Assembly: GCF_030818905.1 (NCBI RefSeq)
Contig: NZ_JAUTAZ010000001.1
Coordinates: forward strand, 2,480,001-2,544,000
Length of the DNA stretch: 64,000 nt
From: Microbacterium sp. SORGH_AS_0888
GTDB lineage: Bacteria > Actinomycetota > Actinomycetes > Actinomycetales > Microbacteriaceae
Reading direction: 5' to 3'
Both the position numbers and the translations under genes were made by a program. This document shows positions 18,210-25,749 of this stretch, in pieces (the stretch's first letter is position 1; every line of letters starts with the position of its first letter). The notes below the pieces were generated by a model, which did no database searches, was not told where the DNA came from, and saw only the letters and a list, made by a program, of their open reading frames with translations.

Positions 18210-18856
18210 CGCGCGCTCCGTGCCCGGTCGCGCAGAGCGGCGCAGGCCTCGGCCAGCCGCCCGACGCTCTCGAAGTCGCCCGTGGCGATCGCGGCGCGCG
18301 GGACCATCCAGCTCCCGCTCGCCGCGAACACCTGCGGACGGGACAGATAGTCGACCAGGTTGTCGGCGGACACGCCTCCGCTCGGAAGCACGCGCAGGTC
18401 GGGGAAGGGCCCGCCGAGCGCATCGAGGTACGCCGTGCCGCCCAGCAGCCCCGCCGGGAACACCTTCACGTGCGAGAAGCCGTCGGCCATCGCGCGCTGC
18501 ACCTCGGTCGGCGTCGCGACCCCGGGCACCATGGCCACTTCGCGCGCGCGGGCGCGGTCGATGACCTCCGGTGCATAGCCCGGCGACACGACGAACGCCG
18601 CGCCGGCATCGGCGACCGCATCCGCCTGTACGGGGCTCAGCACGGTTCCCGCCCCCGCGAGGAAGCCGTCGACCCGCGCGGCTCCGGCCAGCGCGCCGAG
18701 GCCGGCGGGCGTGCGAAGCGTGAACTCGGCGCATCCGATGCCCGCGTCGCGCAGCGCCTCGGCGAGCGGTGCGCCGTGATCCGGGTCGTCGACCACGACG
18801 ACCGGCACGATCCCGACGTGCTCGAGGCGGGCGAGCACATCGCCGGAGGTGCTCAT
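18206..18856 (-). CDS. KDPG/KDPGal aldolase family (class I)
   Basis: A 216-residue class I aldolase. Glu44 and Arg48 in AEFTLRT and the Schiff-base Lys131 in HVKVFPAG match the catalytic set of bacterial Eda enzymes, and the GAGTVLSP and PGVATPTE loops are present. The enzyme splits 2-keto-3-deoxy-6-phospho acids into pyruvate and glyceraldehyde 3-phosphate. It overlaps the kinase gene downstream and the SDR gene upstream by 4 bases each. Together with the kinase and the KduD-like SDR it makes a short uronate/aldonate route ending in central metabolism. Confidence 0.85.
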   Translation of the reverse strand: MSTSGDVLARLEHVGIVPVVVVDDPDHGAPLAEALRDAGIGCAEFTLRTPAGLGALAGAARVDGFLAGAGTVLSPVQADAVADAGAAFVVSPGYAPEVIDRARAREVAMVPGVATPTEVQRAMADGFSHVKVFPAGLLGGTAYLDALGGPFPDLRVLPSGGVSADNLVDYLSRPQVFAASGSWMVPRAAIATGDFESVGRLAEACAALRDRARSAR

Positions 18857-19611
18857 CGGCCCAGCCATCCCCCGTCGACGGGAAGCACGATGCCGTCGAC
18901 GTAGTCGGAGGCCGCCGAGGCGAGGAAGACGGTCGCGCCGGCGAGGTCGGAGGCCTGGCCCCAGCGGCCCGCGGGGATGCGATCCAGGATCGCCGACGAG
19001 CGCTGCGGATCGGCGCGCAGGGCCTCCGTGTTGTCGGTCGCGATGTACCCGGGGGCGATCGCGTTGACGTTGACGCCGCGCGAGGACCACTCGTTCGAGA
19101 GCGCCTTGGTGAGACCCGCGATGCCGGACTTGGCGGCCGTGTAGCCCGGTACGTTGATCCCGCCCTGGAAGCTCAGCAGCGACGCCGTGAACACGACCTT
19201 GCCGCGGCCGCGCGCGAGCATCTGCTGCGCGACCGCCTGCGTGAGCGCGAACTGGCTCGTCAGGTTGATCTGCAGGACCCGGTCCCAGGCGGTCAGCGGG
19301 TGCTCGGCGGCCGGCGCCCGTTCGATCGTCCCGGCGTTGTTGATGAGGATGTCGACGTGTCGCTCGCCGAGCGTCCGGCCCAGCACCGCGACCGCATCCG
19401 GGTCGGAGAAGTCGCACGCGATGCCCTCGAAGCGACGTCCGAGGTCGGTCACGGCCCGCTCGATCTCGCTGCCCTCGGCGGTCTGGGAGGAGCTCACCCC
19501 GACGATGTCGGCACCGGCCTCGGCGAGGGCGACGGCCATGGCGAACCCGATGCCGCGCCGCGCGCCGGTGACGACGGCGGTCGTGCCGGTGAGGTCGAAG
19601 AGCCCGCTCAT
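18853..19611 (-). CDS. KduD-like SDR (2-dehydro-3-deoxy-D-gluconate 5-dehydrogenase family)
   Basis: A 252-residue short-chain dehydrogenase with TGARRGIGFAMAVALAEAGAD, catalytic Ser-Tyr-Lys (VFTASLLSFQG, PGYTAAKSG), and the closing block IPAGRWGQASDLAG with SDYVDGIVLPVDGGWLGR that strongly recalls KduD. KduD reduces 3-deoxy-D-glycero-2,5-hexodiulosonate, an intermediate of pectin and polyuronate breakdown, to KDG, which the neighbouring kinase and aldolase would consume. No KduI homologue is in the window, so it may serve another keto sugar acid here. The ATG at 19611 overlaps the alcohol dehydrogenase stop by 4 bases. Confidence 0.75.
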   Translation of the reverse strand: MSGLFDLTGTTAVVTGARRGIGFAMAVALAEAGADIVGVSSSQTAEGSEIERAVTDLGRRFEGIACDFSDPDAVAVLGRTLGERHVDILINNAGTIERAPAAEHPLTAWDRVLQINLTSQFALTQAVAQQMLARGRGKVVFTASLLSFQGGINVPGYTAAKSGIAGLTKALSNEWSSRGVNVNAIAPGYIATDNTEALRADPQRSSAILDRIPAGRWGQASDLAGATVFLASAASDYVDGIVLPVDGGWLGR

Positions 19612-20630
19612 GCCCGGCCCGCCACATCCACCAGGATCTTCATCGCACGACCGGCTTCGAGGTCGGCGAACGCGTCGGCGGTCGCCTCGAGCGGCACGAC
19701 ACGGCTGATCAGCCGCTCGGCCGGGATGACGCCCTGGGCGATCAGCTCGACGGCCGTCTCGAAGTCGACCCGCTGGTACACGCGCGCCCCGAGGATCCGC
19801 AGCTCGCGCCAGAACACGCGCTGCAGGTCGACCGGGCGGGGAGTCGGGTGGATCGCGACGACGACGAGGGTGCCGCGCACCTTGGCGAGGTCGGTCGCGC
19901 CGAGCACGGCGGCCGCGGCTCCGGACACCTCGAAGACGACGTCGGCGCCGGCGCCGCCCGTCCACTCCTCGACGGCCGTCCTCTGGTCGCGCTCACGCGG
20001 GTCGAGGGTCGCGAACCCGAGCTCGGCGATCTGCGCGCGGCGCTGCTCGTCCAGCTCGATCACGAGCACCTCCGCGCCCGCGTGCCGGGCCACCGTGGCG
20101 ATGAGGAGACCGATGGGGCCGCCGCCGATGACGACCGCGTGGTCGCCCTCGCCCACCTCGCTGCGGCGCACGTCGTGCACGGCGACGGCGACCGGCTCGA
20201 TGAGGGCGGCATGGTCCAGCGGCGTTCCGGAGGGGATGCGCACGAGCGTCCCCGCGGGCACGTTCCAGCGCTGCTGGAGCGAGCCGGGCGAGTCGATGCC
20301 GATGAAGTCGAGGTTCTGGCAGATGTGCTGGTTCCCCGCGCGGCAGGCGGGGCACGTGCCGTCCCAGTCCAGCGGCATGACGGTGACCGAGTCGCCGATC
20401 TCCCAGCCGGTGACGCCCTCGCCGATCGCCGCGATCGTTCCGCTCATCTCGTGACCGAACACGAGCGGCGTGTGCACGCGCGCATCCATGTCGCCGTGGA
20501 AGACGTGCAGATCGGTGCCGCACAGCCCGGTGTAGGCGACGGCGATCTGCACCTCGCCCGCGGCAGGGGGCGTCTCCGGCAGGTCGACGACATCCAGCTG
20601 TCGGGGTGCGGTGTATGCGAGCCCGTTCAT
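19608..20630 (-). CDS. Zinc-dependent alcohol/polyol dehydrogenase (MDR family)
   Basis: A 340-residue medium-chain dehydrogenase. The catalytic zinc site is seen in GLCGTDLHVFHGD and GHEMSGTIAAIGEG; for the structural zinc loop, only GTCPACRAGNQHIC supplies three cysteines. The nucleotide site is VVIGGGPIGLLIATVARHAGA, ending in ELDEQ, which favours NAD. Relatives oxidise sorbitol, L-threonine or sugar acids such as L-galactonate, and the context suggests a sugar or sugar acid. Its ATG overlaps the end of the lactonase frame by 4 bases. Confidence 0.75.
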   Translation of the reverse strand: MNGLAYTAPRQLDVVDLPETPPAAGEVQIAVAYTGLCGTDLHVFHGDMDARVHTPLVFGHEMSGTIAAIGEGVTGWEIGDSVTVMPLDWDGTCPACRAGNQHICQNLDFIGIDSPGSLQQRWNVPAGTLVRIPSGTPLDHAALIEPVAVAVHDVRRSEVGEGDHAVVIGGGPIGLLIATVARHAGAEVLVIELDEQRRAQIAELGFATLDPRERDQRTAVEEWTGGAGADVVFEVSGAAAAVLGATDLAKVRGTLVVVAIHPTPRPVDLQRVFWRELRILGARVYQRVDFETAVELIAQGVIPAERLISRVVPLEATADAFADLEAGRAMKILVDVAGRA

Positions 20631-21497
20631 GCGCTCGTCCTCTCGGTGGGGTCGGGGATGCGGTAGAAGGTCGTCGCCGTGCCGGAGAACACGGCGTCGC
20701 GCTCGCCGTCCGTCCAGGACGAGGTCAGCTCGGTGAGCGCGTCGTGCACGCGGCGGTGGCCGCCCGCGAGCTCGGCGATCGGCCAGTCGCTCCCGTACAT
20801 GAGCCGGTCGGCGCCGAAGATCTCCCGCGCGTCCTCCACGAAGGGGCGGACGTCCTCGAGCGTCCAGGCCCGCGCGTCGCCCGTCGGCGGGTAGAGCCCC
20901 GACAGCTTGGCGACCGTGCCCGGATGCTCGGCGGCTGCCCGTGCCAGCGCGCGCCAGGCGTCGCGTTCGCGCGGTGTGCCGCCGATGGGCGGCTTGCCGA
21001 GATGATCGATTGCGATGCGCAGACGGGGATGGCGGGCCCGTGATCCCGGGGAGCTCGCCGAGGGCGGTGGCGTCCGCGGTGACGAAGTCGAGCGTCAGCC
21101 CCGCGTCGGCCAGCAGCCCGAGCGTGGTGTCCTGCGCGGCGTGCGAGAGCCAGCCCGGCTCGCGCGTGTGGATGAGGTTGCGCACCCCGACGAGCAGGGG
21201 ATCGGCGAGGAACTCCTCGATCGCCGCCGCGGCCCCCGTCGGATCGTCGAGGGGCAGCCAGCCCACGATCGCGGCGACGCGGTCGGGGTGGCGACGGGCC
21301 TCCGTCCGCATCACCGCCGTGTCGGCGGCGTTGTCGACCGCCTGCACGAGGACCACGCGGTCCACGCCGGCATGATCGAGCTCGGGAAGGACGTCCTCGA
21401 GCAGCAGCGTCCGATCGATCGGGTCCAGCGCCTCGGTCAGCCACGGGTAGGGGGCCCGCGTCGGGTCCCAGACGTGCAGGTGGGCGTCGATGCTCAC
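20627..21497 (-). pseudogene. Amidohydrolase-2 family lactonase, probable L-fuconolactonase, broken by one inserted base
   Basis: The gene starts with GTG at 21497 (MSIDAHLHVWDP, the metal-binding HxH) and reads normally to LGELPGITG near 21040. There the frame jumps: removing one base from the GGGCCC at 21034-21039 restores GITARHPRLRIAIDHLGKPP and continues unbroken to LMYGSDWPIAELAGG and the natural stop at 20627, 4 bases into the next gene. The total of 871 bases is one more than a multiple of three. The family includes L-fucono-1,5-lactonase, which opens the lactone made by the adjacent aldo/keto reductase. As written the product would run on out of frame into the dehydrogenase gene. A sequencing error is a real possibility because everything around is intact. 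Confidence 0.8.
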
Positions 21498-22453
21498 ACG
21501 GACTCCAGTTCTCGCCAGGCGGCCTCGGGGATCTCGGCGGCGTATCGGGCGAGAGTGCTCTCGACCTGGGCCGCGGTGCGCATTCCGACGACGACGGAGG
21601 CGACCGTCTCCTCGCGCAGCGGGTACTGCACGGCGGCCTCCGGCAGCGTCACGCCGTGGCGTGCGCAGACCTCGGCCAGGCGGCGCGCGCGGGAGATCAC
21701 GTCGGCCGGAGCCGGGCCGTAGTCGTAGGTCGCGTCATCCGGAACGGTGGGCATGCTCAGCAGCCCCGAGTTGTACACGGCGGCGGCGACGACGGCCACG
21801 CCCCGCTCGCGGGCGCGGGGGAGCAACTCCTCCTGCGCCGTGCGGTCGAGGAGGGTGTGGCGGCCGGCCACCATCACGACGTCGATGTCGCACTCCTCGA
21901 TGAAGCGGGTGAGCATCGGCGCCTGGTTCATCCCCGCGCCGACGGCGCGGACGACGCCCTGGTCGCGCAGCTCGATGAGGGCTCGGACCCCGGTGGTGAA
22001 GGCCGCCTCGCCGTGCTCGTCGGGGTCGTGGAGGTAGACGATGTCGATGTGGCCGAGCCCGAGCCGTTCGAGGCTGCCCTCGATCGACCGCAGGATGCCG
22101 TCCCGCGAGAAGTCCCACTCGCGGCGGTGGGTCGCCGGCGCCGCGAACCCGTTGTCGTCGTCGAGGAGGCCCGCGGCGGCGCGCTCGGGCGTGGGCACGA
22201 GCAGTCGGCCGACCTTCGTCGACACGACGAACTGCTCGCGAGGCCGGTCGCGCAGGGCTTCGCCCAGGCGGCGCTCGGAGAGCCCGACGCCGTAGTGGGG
22301 AGCCGTGTCGAAGTAGCGGATGCCGCCGTCCCAGGCGGCGTCGACGGCGGCGCGCGCGTCCGCGTCCGAGGTCGCTCGGTACAGGTTGCCGAGTTGGGCC
22401 GCGCCGAATCCGATCTCGGACACGACGATGCCGCGCAGCATCCGATCGTGCAT
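21494..22453 (-). CDS. Aldo/keto reductase, L-fucose (D-threo-aldose) 1-dehydrogenase-like
   Basis: A 319-residue AKR with the TIM-barrel signature: GGIRYFDTAPHYGVGLSE holds the catalytic Asp and Tyr, TKVGRLLVP the Lys, and VYLHDPD the His. The overall plan matches D-threo-aldose 1-dehydrogenase, which oxidises L-fucose, L-galactose and D-arabinose at C1 to the lactone with NAD(P). ATG at 22453 with GAAGGAG before it. It is the first gene of the minus-strand operon and overlaps the lactonase gene by 4 bases, as expected for consecutive reactions. A TATGATGTA element lies 29-37 bases upstream. Confidence 0.82.
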   Translation of the reverse strand: MHDRMLRGIVVSEIGFGAAQLGNLYRATSDADARAAVDAAWDGGIRYFDTAPHYGVGLSERRLGEALRDRPREQFVVSTKVGRLLVPTPERAAAGLLDDDNGFAAPATHRREWDFSRDGILRSIEGSLERLGLGHIDIVYLHDPDEHGEAAFTTGVRALIELRDQGVVRAVGAGMNQAPMLTRFIEECDIDVVMVAGRHTLLDRTAQEELLPRARERGVAVVAAAVYNSGLLSMPTVPDDATYDYGPAPADVISRARRLAEVCARHGVTLPEAAVQYPLREETVASVVVGMRTAAQVESTLARYAAEIPEAAWRELESV

Positions 22454-22481
22454 GGGACTCCTTCGTCGTTCTTATTTGTAT

Positions 22482-22490
22482 TACATCATA
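22482..22490 (-). promoter_or_regulatory. TATGATGTA element before the catabolic operon
   Basis: On the minus strand TATGATGTA lies 29 bases before the AKR start, in transcription direction, identical in nine bases to the elements at 7380 and 15604. It is the likely -10 region and/or operator of the sugar-acid operon. Confidence 0.45.
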
Positions 22491-22608
22491 TCTACCGATG
22501 CCACACCTCGTCGAGTCGTCGGGCACGCGGCCCTGTCAACCCCGCTGCGTGCGGCATCGAGGCATGGAAGGGTTCCACATTCACGGACATCGACACGAGA
22601 GGCGCCCC

Positions 22609-23505
22609 ATGCCACGCGACCAGTACACCTTCGCCGACCCGACGACCCTGTACCCGCGCATCCAGCCGGACCGGCAGCACCAGCCCGAGCCGGGACTGGA
22701 CGCGGAGCTCACCCCGCGGGCCGATCTCGGAGAGGAGACGTATCGCGGAACCGGCAGGCTCGCGGGCAGGAAGGCGCTCATCACGGGGGCCGACTCCGGG
22801 ATCGGCGCGGCCACGGCGATCGCGTTCGCCCGGGAGGGCGCCGACATCGCGATGTCGTACCTGCCCGAAGAGGAGGAGGACGCCTCCCGCGTCCGCTCCC
22901 TGCTCCGCGACGCCGGCGCGACGGTGCTCACCTTCCCCGGCGACCTGCGCGATCCCGCCTACTGCCGCGAGCTCGTGCAGCGCACCGTCGAAGGACTGGG
23001 CGGTCTCGACATCCTCGTCAACAACGGCGGCAAGCAGATCTTCAACGAAGACCTCACGACCCTGCCGGACGAGCAGTTCGACGACACGCTCGCGACGAAC
23101 GTCGGCGCCCTGTTCTGGATCACGAAAGCGGCACTGCCCCATCTGCCGGCCGGCGCCACGATCATCAACACGACGTCGGTGCAGGCGTACAAGCCCTCCG
23201 ACATCCTGGTGGACTACGCCACCACCAAGGCGGCCATCAACGCCTTCACGAAGGCGCTCGCGCAGCAGCTCGCGCCGCGCGGCATCCGCGTCAACGCCGT
23301 GGCGCCGGGGCCGATCTGGACGCCGCTGCAGGTGACGGACGGCCAGCCGCAGGAGAAGATCGAGAGCTTCGGCGCGGAGACGCCGCTGGGGCGTGCCGGC
23401 CAGCCCGCCGAGATCGCCCCCGCGTTCGTGTTCCTCGCCTCCCCGGAGTCGAGCTACGTGCTCGGCGAGACCCTCAACGTCAACGGCGGCATGCCCACGC
23501 CCTAG
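22609..23505 (+). CDS. SDR oxidoreductase with N-terminal extension (general stress YhdF/YdaD type)
   Basis: A 298-residue short-chain dehydrogenase with about 45 residues before the Rossmann fold, a feature of the stress-induced bacterial subgroup often annotated glucose 1-dehydrogenase. Motifs: ITGADSGIGAATAIAF, NNGGKQ, catalytic Ser in INTTSVQAY, YATTK active site, and NAVAPGPIWTPLQ. The natural substrate of this subgroup is unknown. ATG at 22609. It diverges from the sugar-acid operon across 155 bases and ends just before a convergent response-regulator gene, so it is a single-gene unit. Confidence 0.82.
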   Translation: MPRDQYTFADPTTLYPRIQPDRQHQPEPGLDAELTPRADLGEETYRGTGRLAGRKALITGADSGIGAATAIAFAREGADIAMSYLPEEEEDASRVRSLLRDAGATVLTFPGDLRDPAYCRELVQRTVEGLGGLDILVNNGGKQIFNEDLTTLPDEQFDDTLATNVGALFWITKAALPHLPAGATIINTTSVQAYKPSDILVDYATTKAAINAFTKALAQQLAPRGIRVNAVAPGPIWTPLQVTDGQPQEKIESFGAETPLGRAGQPAEIAPAFVFLASPESSYVLGETLNVNGGMPTP

Positions 23506-23533
23506 CCGCGGCCTGCGCGTGTGCGCGGCGGGT

Positions 23534-24136
23534 TCAGATCCAGCCGCGCTCCTGGGCCCGCAGCAGCGCCTGCTGGCGCGTCTCCAGCTGCAGCTTGCCG
23601 AGGATGGCGGACACGTGGTTGCGGACCGTTCCGGGCGAGAGATGCAGGGTGTGCGCGATGGTGGCGATCGTCTGCCCCTGCGCCCCCGCGCGCAGGACGT
23701 CGAGCTCGCGGTCGGTGAGGGGACTGCGCTCGTCGGCGAGGGCGTCCGCGGCGACCTCGGGATCGACGTGACGCCGCCCGCCCGCCACCTGCCGGATGAC
23801 GTCCGCGACGTCCTGCGCGGGACGGGACTTGGGCAGGAAGCCGTCGACGCCGGCCTGCAGTGCGCGCCGCAGGACCCCCGGCCGCGCATGCCGGGTGACC
23901 GCGACGACCCGTGCGCGCGTATGGCGACGAACGACGGCCGCGACGTCGATGCCGTCCATCCCCGGCATCTCCACGTCCAACAGGCAGACATCCGGCTCCA
24001 GGCGTCGCGCAGCCGCGACCGCCTGCGTGCCGTCGACGCATTCGGCGACGACCTCGATGTCGTCCTCCAGGCGGAGCAGGGCCGCGAGCGCCGTGCGGAT
24101 CATGTCCTCGTCGTCCGCGATCAGGACCCGGATCAC
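23534..24136 (-). CDS. NarL/DesR-type response regulator
   Basis: A 200-residue two-component response regulator. The receiver has acidic residues Asp8-Asp9, phosphoacceptor Asp54 in CLLDVEMPG and a Lys in FLPKSRP; the C-terminal LuxR-type helix-turn-helix runs from LTDRELDVLRAGAQGQT to GTVRNHVSAILGKL. It would bind DNA when phosphorylated by a partner histidine kinase. Its gene overlaps the kinase remnant by 4 bases, so the pair was once an operon. Because that kinase has lost its phosphorylation domain, the regulator is an orphan here unless another kinase supplies phosphate. Confidence 0.9.
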   Translation of the reverse strand: MIRVLIADDEDMIRTALAALLRLEDDIEVVAECVDGTQAVAAARRLEPDVCLLDVEMPGMDGIDVAAVVRRHTRARVVAVTRHARPGVLRRALQAGVDGFLPKSRPAQDVADVIRQVAGGRRHVDPEVAADALADERSPLTDRELDVLRAGAQGQTIATIAHTLHLSPGTVRNHVSAILGKLQLETRQQALLRAQERGWI

Positions 24137-24642
24137 GAACGTCCCCGATCCGGCACGCGGGCGTCGAGGGTGAACAGCTCCCCGTCGCCCAGCGCCGAGA
24201 GGGTCCCGCCCGCCGCCGAGACCCGTGTCGTCATGCTCTCGATGCCCGTGCCCGGACGCGCCGTGTCATCGGCGGCGCGGTCGTTCTCGGAGCGGTAGTG
24301 CCACTGATCCCCCTCGCGGTCGAGTCGGAGGCGAGCGAAGCGTCCGCCGCCGTGCTTGAGGATGTTGGTCGTGCTCTCGCGAACGACGGGGCCGAGCGCC
24401 TCCCGAGGAGCGGCAGCCGCTCCCGTGTCGACGGCGAGCTCCACCCGCAGGCCCGCCGCGCGCAGGAGGTCGGCGGCGTTCTCGAGCTCGTCCGGCAGCG
24501 GCACGCCCCGGAAGCGCGCGGCGAGCGCCCTGGTGCCCGACCGTGCCTGATCCACCTCGCGCCGGGCATGGGCGATGTGCTCGCGCATCGCGGCCGGGTC
24601 ATGGCCGAGCCGCTCGGCCAGCTCGAGCTGCAGGGCGATGAC
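24133..24642 (-). pseudogene. Histidine kinase remnant, sensor and H-box missing
   Basis: The frame preserves the end of the dimerisation helix (VIALQLELAERLGHDPAAMREHIAHAR) and the ATPase part: the N box in VVRESTTNILKHGGG and a G1-like GTGIESM. Directly upstream of Val at 24642-24640 is a TAG (24645-24643), so the membrane sensor and the phosphoacceptor HDxxGH motif that should precede VIALQLE are absent. An internal ATG at 24588 would give 151 residues. The 3' end still overlaps the response-regulator gene by 4 bases. The break coincides with the start of the plus-strand membrane protein gene at 24638, suggesting a deletion joined the two. Confidence 0.75.
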
Positions 24643-25147
24643 CTACCTCATCGCAGGATTCCAGAGCCTCGTCGCCGAGGTGCCGACGCTCGTGCAGCCG
24701 CTCATCGTCGCGCTCGCCGGGGCGGTGCCGTTCATCGAGGGCGAGGGGGCGGCGCTCATCGGCATCGTCGGTGGCATCCACCCGGTCGTCGCCGCGGTGA
24801 GCGCCGCGGCGGGCAACGTCGCCTGCGTGACCCTGCTCGTCCTCCTCGGCGCCGGGGTCCGACAGGCGGTGACGACCAGGCGCGTCGCGTCCGCGGGCGG
24901 AGCCGTCGCCGTGGAGCCGTCGCGTCGCCGCGAGAGGTTCCAGCGCGCGTTCGTGCGCTACGGCGTCCCGGGCGTGAGCCTGCTCGGGCCGCTGCTGCTG
25001 CCGACCCAGTTCACCTCGGTGATGCTGGCCGGCGCGGGGGTCGCCAAGGGGCGCATCCTGCTGTGGCAGACCGTCGCGATCGTGATGTGGACCACCATCG
25101 CGACGGTCGTCGTCTCCGGGGCGGGCACCCTTGCGCGTCTCTCCTAG
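24638..25147 (+). CDS. Small multidrug export-family membrane protein
   Basis: A 169-residue protein with about four hydrophobic segments. The opening PLIVALAGAVPFIEGEGAAL and the later GVSLLGPLLLPTQFTSVM are characteristic of the small multidrug export protein family, whose transport role is poorly established. ATG at 24638 has only a weak GCAGGG upstream, and the promoter region is replaced by the remnant of the histidine kinase gene on the other strand, so the original leader and perhaps a few N-terminal residues may be lost. Expression is therefore uncertain. Confidence 0.7.
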   Translation: MTYLIAGFQSLVAEVPTLVQPLIVALAGAVPFIEGEGAALIGIVGGIHPVVAAVSAAAGNVACVTLLVLLGAGVRQAVTTRRVASAGGAVAVEPSRRRERFQRAFVRYGVPGVSLLGPLLLPTQFTSVMLAGAGVAKGRILLWQTVAIVMWTTIATVVVSGAGTLARLS

Positions 25148-25221
25148 CCGTCCGCAGGCATCACGTCTCGACGGCGGTTCTCCTCGCCGGCGTGGCCGGA
25201 GCCGTCCGTGCCGGCTGCCGT

Positions 25222-25740
25222 TCACCAGCGGCGGGTGAACGGCAGCGGTTTCCGCATCCGGATCAGCAGCAGCAGCGGGAAGACGATATAGGGCAGGTTG
25301 AACGCCAGGAACACCGGGATGTTCGGTGTCGCCTCGCCGGGGCCGCCGAAGAACTCGACCCCGAAGATCGGGATGCCGGTCAGGGCGATGATCATGGTCG
25401 CGTAGATGACGCTCGGCAGCTGGATCCCGTTCCAGCCGCGCACGATCGAGATGATCAGCAGCACGTAGAACACGACGTACACGAACGCCGACGTCCCGCT
25501 GATGAACCGCAGCCACAGCGGATGCGACTGGTACAGCGGGTCGAAGTTGCTCGCGTACCAGTAGTTCCACTGCACGAGCACGTTCGGCGAGTCGGCGACC
25601 TGGTCGAGACCGAGTCCCTCGACGGAGTCGCTGATGATGCACGTCACGATGAACAGCGAGAAGACCACGAGGAACACGATGTCCATGGGCCGCTGCTTGA
25701 GCGGAAGGTTCACGACCTGCGGAGGGGCGGTGACGGTCAT
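25222..25740 (-). CDS. EXPERA/emopamil-binding-like membrane protein
   Basis: A 172-residue protein with four transmembrane segments (about 21-39, 83-100, 112-130 and 145-162). The sequence HPLWLRFISGTSAFVYVVFY and the last segment AFNLPYIVFPLLLLIRM resemble EXPERA-domain proteins (emopamil-binding, TMEM97 group), which in eukaryotes bind sterols; the bacterial role is unknown. It lies 9 bases after the NhaA gene on the same strand and is probably cotranscribed. The family call is by pattern only. Confidence 0.6.
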   Translation of the reverse strand: MTVTAPPQVVNLPLKQRPMDIVFLVVFSLFIVTCIISDSVEGLGLDQVADSPNVLVQWNYWYASNFDPLYQSHPLWLRFISGTSAFVYVVFYVLLIISIVRGWNGIQLPSVIYATMIIALTGIPIFGVEFFGGPGEATPNIPVFLAFNLPYIVFPLLLLIRMRKPLPFTRRW

Positions 25741-25749
25741 GGCCCGAAC

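Noticed and set aside
19608-21497. Apparent amidohydrolase-dehydrogenase fusion protein
   Set aside because: The middle third is out-of-frame translation of the lactonase gene after a one-base insertion; the true lactonase end and dehydrogenase start overlap by 4 bases.
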